A stretch of DNA of 6,054 nt, taken from positions 1-6,054 of the forward strand of contig CAZOMR010000204.1 in NCBI GenBank assembly GCA_964580655.1. Direction: 5' to 3'. Within the stretch, counting starts at the first letter, position 1; each line of letters starts with the position of its first letter. Below the pieces are notes generated by a model. That model did no database searches and was not told where the DNA came from. It saw only the letters and a list, made by a program, of their open reading frames with translations. Source of the stretch: CAZOMR01 sp964580655. GTDB lineage: Bacteria > RBG-13-61-14 > CAZOMR01. Below are positions 1 to 4,780 of this stretch, one piece after another. The translations under genes were made by a program, and so were the position numbers.

Positions 1-56
1 TAAACCCAAAAAAGGGGTTAAAAAAATGATTCACCAAATATGTCGCACACCCAGAC

Positions 57-86
57 TTGACAACCAGGGCGTGATTTGTGTAAACT
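57..86 (+). promoter_or_regulatory. Putative sigma70-type promoter for the structured RNA segment
   Basis: A perfect -35 hexamer TTGACA lies at 57-62. Eighteen bases later comes TAAACT at 81-86, which matches the -10 consensus at four of six positions, including the important first, second and last ones. The expected transcription start is near 92-94, almost exactly where the folded segment beginning at 91 starts. That coincidence is the main reason to take the promoter seriously. The -10 box is imperfect and no extended -10 TGn is present. It could also contribute to transcription of the downstream atp genes. Confidence 0.45.
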
Positions 87-90
87 AAAC

Positions 91-216
91 CTATCGGGTG
101 GAACGGAAGCGGGCTTTGGTGGAGACCAACCCGGCAAGGGATAGCCCGGTGGGGCTCATCAGGCGATGAGAGAGGCGTAGGGATTCCCGCCCGATCAATC
201 TCTCATCGGATGATAG
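91..216 (+). ncRNA. Candidate structured non-coding RNA, family uncertain (possibly HEARO/omega-RNA-like)
   Basis: This segment shows dense nested complementarity. A closing helix CTATC (91-95) pairs with GATAG (212-216). Inside, CGGGCT (110-115) pairs with AGCCCG (143-148) and encloses two adjacent hairpins, TTGGT/ACCAA (116-120/125-129, loop GGAG) and CCC/GGG (130-132/138-140, loop GGCAA), forming a clean three-way junction. CTCATC (155-160) pairs with GATGAG (165-170, loop AGGC); alternatively GATGAGAGA (165-173) pairs with TCTCTCATC (199-207), enclosing a GGC..GGG/CCCGCC hairpin (174-191). A T5 run (219-223) follows at once and a promoter sits just upstream. No coding frame here looks real. 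The overall look recalls HEARO/omega RNAs that accompany IscB/IsrB elements, but that is an impression from memory, and no IscB/IsrB gene is in the window. It does not match the riboswitch consensus sequences I can recall. The strand is inferred from the promoter and T-run. Confidence 0.5.
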
Positions 217-238
217 ACTTTTTATGCCTCAAAAAACT

Positions 239-283
239 CCCTGCCTGCGCCGCCGCGCGGCAGGCAGGCCGCCCGAAGGGCGG
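239..283. repeat. Tandem GC-rich palindromes (REP-like double hairpin)
   Basis: CCTGCCTGC (240-248) is the reverse complement of GCAGGCAGG (260-268), giving a 9-bp stem around a CG-rich loop. Directly abutting it, CCGCCC (269-274) and GGGCGG (278-283) form a perfect 6-bp hairpin with a GAA loop. Two adjacent GC-rich hairpins of this type resemble REP-like or palindromic dispersed repeats. The block is read through by the frame that later encodes the nuclease fragment, giving an Arg/Pro/Gly-rich stretch that is probably not a real protein segment. Whether it is repeated elsewhere in the genome cannot be seen here. Confidence 0.55.
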
Positions 284-293
284 AAACAAGGGC

Positions 294-348
294 GTGAGCA
301 CGGCCACCGTACTCACTTAAAAAAAGCGGGGGTTTTTCAATTCCCGCT
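294..348. repeat. Two further inverted repeats at the edge of the AT-rich patch
   Basis: GTGAGCACGG (294-303) pairs with CCGTACTCAC (307-316) as a 10-bp stem with one C-A mismatch and a CCA loop. After a run of seven A (319-325), AGCGGG (325-330) pairs with CCCGCT (343-348) around a 12-base loop containing T5. With the palindromes at 240-283 this makes four consecutive hairpins in about 110 bases. They sit where composition switches from GC-rich to AT-rich. Subterminal hairpins of an IS200/IS605-type or MITE-like element are one possible origin, but this is not demonstrated. Confidence 0.45.
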
Positions 349-702
349 GAACCAGGACAAGAAAGCCATGGGTTATCCAGATATTATGTTCTATTATAAG
401 GACACTCCCAATTATTTAGAGTGTAAAACATATAATCAAAGCAATGTTGAAGCAACTCAAAGAAGCTTCTATTTCTTTACTTCTGATGATTTCAAGGTCA
501 TTTATGATACTCACCGTTTTATCATCTCCTATGAGATGTATGTTGCTGGAAGAGAAGGTAATAAAAATATTTACAAATGCAGATATTGGAAGATACTTTC
601 ATTAGATTCATTATCTCTTGATGTTAAATGCGAGTTTAACTCAGATAACAAGAGATTATATTCTGGAGAAGATGGTACAGTTCTTTTGGCAGAAGGAGAA
701 GT

Positions 703-741
703 ATGAGTATTAAAATTCCACAAAAGAAGGGCGTAAAGTAA
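703..741 (+). pseudogene. 12-codon stub overlapping the nuclease stop; possible remnant of a partner gene
   Basis: The nuclease stop TGA (704-706) overlaps an ATG (703-705) as ATGA, the usual arrangement of translationally coupled genes. The new frame reads MSIKIPQKKGVK and then stops at TAA (739-741). An AAGGAG sequence (693-698) inside the nuclease end lies 4 bases before this ATG and could serve as its ribosome binding site. I infer that a second gene, most simply the cognate methyltransferase of a restriction-modification pair, once started here and that all but its first codons were lost when the segment was joined to the atpG leader. Chance occurrence of such a short frame is possible. 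Confidence 0.3.
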
Positions 742-766
742 AAGAAGCAAATCATTGGAGAGATAA

Positions 767-1648
767 ATGGCTACCTTACGTGACATAAGAAGAAGAATCC
801 AGAGTGTCAATAACATCCAGCAGATCACGAAGGCCATGTATATGGTCTCTGCGGCCAAGCTTCGCAGGGCTCAACAGGATGTTGAGTCTGCAAGGCCCTA
901 TGCCGAGACACTGGAAGAGCTTATCGGCAATTTATTGCTCCGGGCGAGTCTATCCGGTGGGGATGGCGAGGTGCATCCGCTATTGCAGGAGCGCGAGGTC
1001 AAGAGGGCCGAGGTCCTTCTTTTCACCTCGGACCGGGGTCTGTGCGGAGTGTTCAACACCAACCTGATAAAGACCGCCCAGGATTTTATTGCGGAAAATT
1101 CTAAGTCAATCCCTGAAATCTCACTCAGCGTGGTTGGCAAAAAGGCCCTGGATTACTTCCGGCGAAGAAAACAGGCAATGAGTAATACCTACCTGGACTG
1201 GGAGAGGAATCTCAGCTTCGAGCTGGCCAGCCAGGTAGCCGACGAGCTGATTGAAAGATACCGGAACGCGGATCTGGACGCGGTTTATCTGGTCTACTCC
1301 TTCTTCCAGTCTCCGCTAGTGCAGAAGCCCACCACGGTTAGACTCCTTCCTTTTCCAAAAAAGGAGCCGACCCTGGAGCTCGTGCCGGTGGATTACATCT
1401 ACGAGCCATCCCCGGAAATCCTGCTCAATGAGCTTCTGCCCCGGCAGGTGCGCATGCAGGTATTCCGCGCACTTCTCGAAACGAGGGCCAGCGAACATGC
1501 CGCGCGGATGAACTCAATGGACCAGGCCACAAACAACTGCGTGGATATGATTGACCATCTAACCCTGAAGATGAACCGTGCAAGGCAGGAGTCCATTACA
1601 AAGGAACTCCTGGAAATCATAGTTGGTGCGGAAGCCTTGAAAGAGTAA
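767..1648 (+). CDS. atpG: ATP synthase F1 subunit gamma
   Basis: This encodes the central shaft of the F1 sector, which turns inside the alpha3beta3 ring and couples proton (or sodium) flow through Fo to ATP formation on the cytoplasmic face of the membrane. The 293-residue length is normal for the family. The N-terminal coiled-coil helix begins MATLRDIRRRIQSV and carries the typical QITKAMYMVSAAKL stretch (residues 19-32). The central Rossmann-like domain contains TSDRGLCGVFNTNL (87-100). The last roughly 45 residues have the conserved C-terminal helix, with SMDQATNN, NRARQ and SITKELLEI. The start is supported by GGAG (757-760) six bases before the ATG. atpD follows after 19 bases in the same operon. 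The gene normally upstream, atpA, is not in the preceding 766 bases, which instead hold the structured and AT-rich island. Confidence 0.97.
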   Translation: MATLRDIRRRIQSVNNIQQITKAMYMVSAAKLRRAQQDVESARPYAETLEELIGNLLLRASLSGGDGEVHPLLQEREVKRAEVLLFTSDRGLCGVFNTNLIKTAQDFIAENSKSIPEISLSVVGKKALDYFRRRKQAMSNTYLDWERNLSFELASQVADELIERYRNADLDAVYLVYSFFQSPLVQKPTTVRLLPFPKKEPTLELVPVDYIYEPSPEILLNELLPRQVRMQVFRALLETRASEHAARMNSMDQATNNCVDMIDHLTLKMNRARQESITKELLEIIVGAEALKE

Positions 1649-1667
1649 TTAACAGGAGGTCAGATAA

Positions 1668-3089
1668 ATGTCCGAAGTATTTGTAGGAAATGTAGGAAAA
1701 GTCAGCCAGGTAATCGGCGCGGTGGTGGATGTGCACTTTGAGGGAGAGCTCCCGGCCATCTTTAATGCGATTACAACGAGCAATCCAGGGATAAGCGACG
1801 AGCCGGACAACCTGATTTTGGAGGTTGCACAGCACCTTGGGGAGAAGACTGTGCGGTGCATTGCCATGGATTCCACTGAGGGCCTGGTGAGGGGCATGGA
1901 GGTCAGGGACACAGGGGGCCCGATCAAGGTGCCTGTGGGAGAGGCCTGCCTGGGCAGGATACTCAATGTAGTGGGAAAACCGGTTGATGAAGGTCCACCC
2001 ATCCAGACAGATAAATACTATCCCATCCACCGGCCTGCTCCTGGGTTTGTGGACCAGGATACCCAGGTAGAGATGTTCGAGACAGGCGTGAAGGTGATAG
2101 ACCTCCTTGAACCCTACATGAAAGGCGGCAAGATAGGCCTGTTTGGCGGTGCAGGCGTGGGAAAGACAGTTATCCTGATGGAGATGATCCACAATGTGGC
2201 CATGCACCACGGCGGGTATTCGGTCTTTGCCGGTGTGGGCGAGCGGACACGCGAGGGAAACGACCTGTGGCTTGAGATGAAGGCGAGCGGAGTTATTGAA
2301 AAGGCCGCCCTCATCTACGGCCAGATGAATGAGCCGCCCGGAGCTCGCGCACGCGTGGGCCTTACCGCGCTCACCGCGGCTGAATACTACCGTGACGAGG
2401 AAGGCCAGGATGTTCTGCTCTTTATTGACAACATCTTTCGCTTCACTCAGGCAAACTCAGAGGTGTCCGCGCTTCTTGGTCGAATTCCATCCGCAGTAGG
2501 ATACCAGCCAACACTGGCTACAGACCTGGGCGAACTGGAAGAAAGGATCACATCTACAAAAAAAGGCTCCATCACATCGGTCCAGGCCATCTATGTCCCT
2601 GCCGATGACCTGACTGATCCTGCGCCGGCTACCACCTTCGCCCACCTGGACGCCACTACTGTGCTATCCCGGCAGATCGTGGAGAAGGGAATATATCCAG
2701 CCGTAGACCCGCTTGACTCAACATCAAGAATACTCGACCCACTTGTCGTGGGCGAGGAACACTACCGCGTGGCAAGGGAGGTTCAGGTAATCCTTCAGAA
2801 ATATAAAGACCTCCAGGACATCATCGCCATACTGGGCATGGATGAGCTGAGCGAGGATGACAAGGTCATTGTGGCAAGGGCCAGAAAGATAGAGCGGTTT
2901 TTGTCTCAGCCCTTCCATGTCGCAAGTGAGTTCACAGGCCAGGAGGGAAAGTATGTCAAGATCGAGGATACCATCGAGGGATTCAAGGAAATCATCGAGG
3001 GAAAGATGGATGAGATACCGGAGCAGGCTTTCTTCATGACCGGGGGCATTGAAGAGGTGCACGACAAGGCCAAAAAGCTGGCGGCTTGA
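1668..3089 (+). CDS. atpD: ATP synthase F1 subunit beta (catalytic)
   Basis: This catalytic subunit binds ADP and Pi and makes ATP at the alpha/beta interfaces of F1. The 473-residue length is typical. In order: an N-terminal beta-barrel crown (about 1-80); the Walker A loop GGAGVGKT (160-167) with Lys166; GERTREGNDL (191-200), whose Glu192 corresponds to the general-base glutamate; Walker B in LLFIDNIFRF (250-259) with Asp254; the IPSAVGYQPTLATDLG region (273-288); the alpha/beta signature PAVDPLDSTS (344-353); and the DELSEDD form (392-398) of the DELSEED loop that contacts gamma. All catalytic residues expected from the family are present, so the enzyme should be active. A strong AGGAGGT (1654-1660) lies seven bases before the ATG. 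It is followed by atpC after a short gap. Confidence 0.98.
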   Translation: MSEVFVGNVGKVSQVIGAVVDVHFEGELPAIFNAITTSNPGISDEPDNLILEVAQHLGEKTVRCIAMDSTEGLVRGMEVRDTGGPIKVPVGEACLGRILNVVGKPVDEGPPIQTDKYYPIHRPAPGFVDQDTQVEMFETGVKVIDLLEPYMKGGKIGLFGGAGVGKTVILMEMIHNVAMHHGGYSVFAGVGERTREGNDLWLEMKASGVIEKAALIYGQMNEPPGARARVGLTALTAAEYYRDEEGQDVLLFIDNIFRFTQANSEVSALLGRIPSAVGYQPTLATDLGELEERITSTKKGSITSVQAIYVPADDLTDPAPATTFAHLDATTVLSRQIVEKGIYPAVDPLDSTSRILDPLVVGEEHYRVAREVQVILQKYKDLQDIIAILGMDELSEDDKVIVARARKIERFLSQPFHVASEFTGQEGKYVKIEDTIEGFKEIIEGKMDEIPEQAFFMTGGIEEVHDKAKKLAA

Positions 3090-3106
3090 TAATGTCACGC
3101 GGACAC

Positions 3107-3110
3107 GGAG
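3107..3110 (+). promoter_or_regulatory. Ribosome binding site deciding the atpC start
   Basis: GGAG at 3107-3110 is three bases before ATG 3114 but nine before the in-frame ATG 3120. The longer spacing is far better for initiation, so ATG 3120 (protein starting MAETFMLEVV) is preferred over ATG 3114 (starting MIMAETF). Confidence 0.55.
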
Positions 3111-3119
3111 TAAATGATA

Positions 3120-3530
3120 ATGGCTGAAACATTTATGCTCGAGGTGGTCACGCCGGAACGCAGGCTCATCAGTGAGCAGGTTGACGCGGTTTATGCGCCC
3201 GGTGCGGAAGGGGAGTTAGGGGTTCTTCCCGGACATGCGCCGCTGTTGAGCCTTTTGAAGATCGGCGAACTGCGCTATTCCAGGGAAGGCGGGGACAGGA
3301 GGGTTGCGATAAGCGGAGGTTTTACAGAGGTTGATCAGAAAGGGATGAAGGTGCTCGCGGAGACAGCAGAGTTTGCAGAGGAGATTGATGTGGAGCGCGC
3401 AGAGCGCGCGCGAGCCCGTGCCGAGGACCTCCTGAAAAAACTGGACAGTGCTGAGAATGAAGATGAGTTTGCCACAGCCGAGCTAGCACTCAAACGCGCT
3501 CTCATCAGACTTCAGGTGGCTGGAAAATAA
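3120..3530 (+). CDS. atpC: ATP synthase F1 subunit epsilon
   Basis: This is the small rotor subunit that binds gamma and the c-ring. Its C-terminal helices can inhibit ATP hydrolysis. It is 136 residues long from the preferred start (138 if ATG 3114 is used), normal for the family. The N-terminal beta-sandwich carries the expected LEVVTPER, a VYAPGAEGELGVLPGHAPL stretch and an ISGGFTEV segment. The C-terminal part, from about residue 86, is a charged helical hairpin rich in Glu, Arg and Ala (ERAERARARAEDLLKKL), followed by a second helix ending in LIRLQVAGK. It closes the atpG-atpD-atpC run. The next gene is convergent, 32 bases away, so this is probably the operon end. Confidence 0.96.
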   Translation: MAETFMLEVVTPERRLISEQVDAVYAPGAEGELGVLPGHAPLLSLLKIGELRYSREGGDRRVAISGGFTEVDQKGMKVLAETAEFAEEIDVERAERARARAEDLLKKLDSAENEDEFATAELALKRALIRLQVAGK

Positions 3531-3539
3531 AATACTGAC

Positions 3540-3553
3540 CCGGACTTTCCCGG
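3540..3553. terminator. Weak stem between the convergent genes, possible terminator
   Basis: CCGG (3540-3543) and CCGG (3550-3553) can pair around a six-base loop in the 32-base gap between atpC and the convergent gene. Read on the minus strand, the stem is followed a few bases later by a TTTTATTTT tract that lies at the end of atpC, which could help terminate the minus-strand transcript. The stem has only four pairs, so the call is tentative. No better terminator is visible for either direction. Confidence 0.2.
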
Positions 3554-3562
3554 CTTCTTCCT

Positions 3563-4723
3563 TTATCCTCTCCAGTTCCTTGCCTCATCCAGCATAATGA
3601 GGTAGTTGTCAACCGGGATATAGTTGGTCACTGAATTTCCTGATCCAAACGCGTATCTTGTGGGCATGCACCGATCAAGGATTCCTCGCGCATATTCTCG
3701 CAGTTGCTTTTCTTCCATCCTGGCCAGGTTGTCTACATCCACTCCGCCGAGTGTTCCGATCCGGTCACTGTATCTTTTCTGGAATTCCTGTACCGGGATG
3801 ATGACCTCCTGGAACGAGTGGAAGGCATCAATCTTGACATCCTCTATCAAGTCTTCCATTACACCGAGGACCTTGCCACAGCTATGGAGCCAGAACATCT
3901 TGCCGTGTGAATGTGCGAGTTCCGAGTATTTCTTGAACCATGGGAACACATATTTTCTGAGGTCTTCCGGCTTGAGCATGGTGCCGGTCTTATACCCGAG
4001 GTCGTCGGCATGGAAGATAACGCCTAAAGCGTCGCTCTTGACCGCCTGCTCGTAGAATTCATAGACAATCTGGCCCCAGCGATTGAAAACAGCCTCCACA
4101 AGGTCCGGCTGGTCATAGAGCATAAGGAACAGCCCCTCATATCCGAGGACACGCTCCATGACGTGCTCGTAGATTGTGCATGTGGTGCTGATCTTCATCC
4201 CGGGCGGGATGTTCTTGTCCCAGAACTCTATCCAGGCTTCCAGGTTGAGCTTGAGCGAGTCCCAGTGGTATTTCTCAAAATCCTGCCATGATGTAATAAT
4301 ACCTTTTCCTTCCTCGGCCCAGACACGCTTTCCGCGGGAGAGCGAGGCCGTGTCATCGCCCAGTCTCACCTTGGGCATACTAAGGACCATCAGGTAACCT
4401 ACCGGAGCGAGGTCAGGGATGTAATCATAGCCCATGCGATAGAAGAATTCCGCATACTGCTTCCAGAAGGCCTGCTCCTTTTCACCGGCCATGGGCATCA
4501 GCCCTTTTCCCAGGGCAAGTGTCTTCCCGATCTCATCCATGCTGTAGGCATCGGTCAGAGAGATCATCTTCTCGCCGAAGAGTTTCTCGAAAATCTTCCC
4601 CATTACCTCGAAGTCAATAACATACTCCACAAGGTGAACTTTTTTCGCCTCGGTCTCGCCCTTCAGAACACTTGCCATTGCGCTGAATTCCGGCTCCGGA
4701 TTCTTCAATGGAAATAAATTCAT
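3563..4723 (-). CDS. URO-D-fold protein, MtaA/CmuA-type methyltransferase-like
   Basis: This 386-residue protein belongs to the uroporphyrinogen decarboxylase superfamily, in the group annotated as uroporphyrinogen-III decarboxylase-like and containing cobamide:coenzyme M or corrinoid methyltransferases. The N-terminal substrate-binding Arg motif of true HemE (MRQAGRY type) is absent, so haem synthesis is unlikely. Visible features are LVEYVIDFEVMGKIFEKLFG (31-50), FHADDLGYKTG (237-247), MFWLHSCGKV (276-285), GTLGGVDVDNLA (323-334) and GSGNSVTNYIPVDNY (360-374). His280-x-Cys282 with Cys352 fits the H-x-C-x(n)-C zinc site that activates thiols in MtaA-like enzymes; a methyl-transfer role is inferred from this and is not proven. 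AGGAG lies seven bases before the ATG (4731-4735 on the plus strand). It lies 49 bases downstream of the sulfatase-like gene in the same direction. No corrinoid protein gene is visible, and the substrate is unknown. Confidence 0.88.
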   Translation of the reverse strand: MNLFPLKNPEPEFSAMASVLKGETEAKKVHLVEYVIDFEVMGKIFEKLFGEKMISLTDAYSMDEIGKTLALGKGLMPMAGEKEQAFWKQYAEFFYRMGYDYIPDLAPVGYLMVLSMPKVRLGDDTASLSRGKRVWAEEGKGIITSWQDFEKYHWDSLKLNLEAWIEFWDKNIPPGMKISTTCTIYEHVMERVLGYEGLFLMLYDQPDLVEAVFNRWGQIVYEFYEQAVKSDALGVIFHADDLGYKTGTMLKPEDLRKYVFPWFKKYSELAHSHGKMFWLHSCGKVLGVMEDLIEDVKIDAFHSFQEVIIPVQEFQKRYSDRIGTLGGVDVDNLARMEEKQLREYARGILDRCMPTRYAFGSGNSVTNYIPVDNYLIMLDEARNWRG

Positions 4724-4741
4724 AGCTTCACTCCTCTCTCC

Positions 4742-4780
4742 AAACTATCTCAATTTATTATCATATCATAAACTATCTCA
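4742..4780. repeat. 11-bp direct repeat AAACTATCTCA, 28-bp period
   Basis: AAACTATCTCA occurs at 4742-4752 and again at 4770-4780, separated by 17 AT-rich bases. Read on the minus strand (TGAGATAGTTT), the first copy covers the sulfatase stop codon TAG and the second lies about 20 bases before the start of the URO-D-like gene. It may be an operator for that gene or the trace of a local duplication. Confidence 0.4.

Larger units (their letters stand above)
224..706 (+). pseudogene. Truncated PD-(D/E)XK restriction-endonuclease-like gene, 3' part
   Basis: The frame from ATG 224 gives 160 residues, but only the part from about residue 32 (base 317) looks like protein; before that it translates palindromic DNA. 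The key signature is GYPDI at residues 50-54 and LECKTY at 65-70, i.e. D53-x12-E66-x-K68, the metal-binding core of PD-(D/E)XK nucleases. After it come an RSFYFF segment (80-85) and alternating beta-type sequence ending in GEV, as in the C-terminal half of type II restriction enzymes, which would cleave unmodified DNA. The usual N-terminal half, often 100 or more residues before the PD, is missing. No good ribosome binding site precedes ATG 224; ATG 368 has only a weak AGGA ten bases upstream. GC content over 361-720 is about 32%, far below the neighbouring genes, which suggests transfer. The exact restriction family is not recognised. It could be a small functional nuclease, but a remnant is more likely. 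Confidence 0.6.

Noticed and set aside
3..19. AACCC/GGGTT hairpin at the window start
   Set aside because: It has only five pairs around an A-rich loop and no T-run on the plus strand, so it is too weak to call a terminator. The TAA at position 1 could be a stop codon of an upstream gene, but nothing supports this.
91..216. Known riboswitch (cyclic-di-GMP, cobalamin, ZTP, THF, guanidine) or group II intron domain V
   Set aside because: The conserved core sequences I can recall for these are not found in the segment. The position before a decayed nuclease fragment gives no metabolic hint.
319..348. A7 run followed by a stem, resembling a programmed frameshift site
   Set aside because: The alternative frame gives no sensible continuation, and the upstream sequence is palindromic, not coding.
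571..858. 95-residue minus-strand frame rich in Leu/Ile that looks like membrane protein
   Set aside because: It runs antisense across the AT-rich nuclease fragment and the start of atpG, and its hydrophobicity follows from the base composition.
3563..4723. Uroporphyrinogen decarboxylase HemE for haem synthesis
   Set aside because: The N-terminal Arg-containing substrate motif is missing and the protein has the features of the methyltransferase-like branch.
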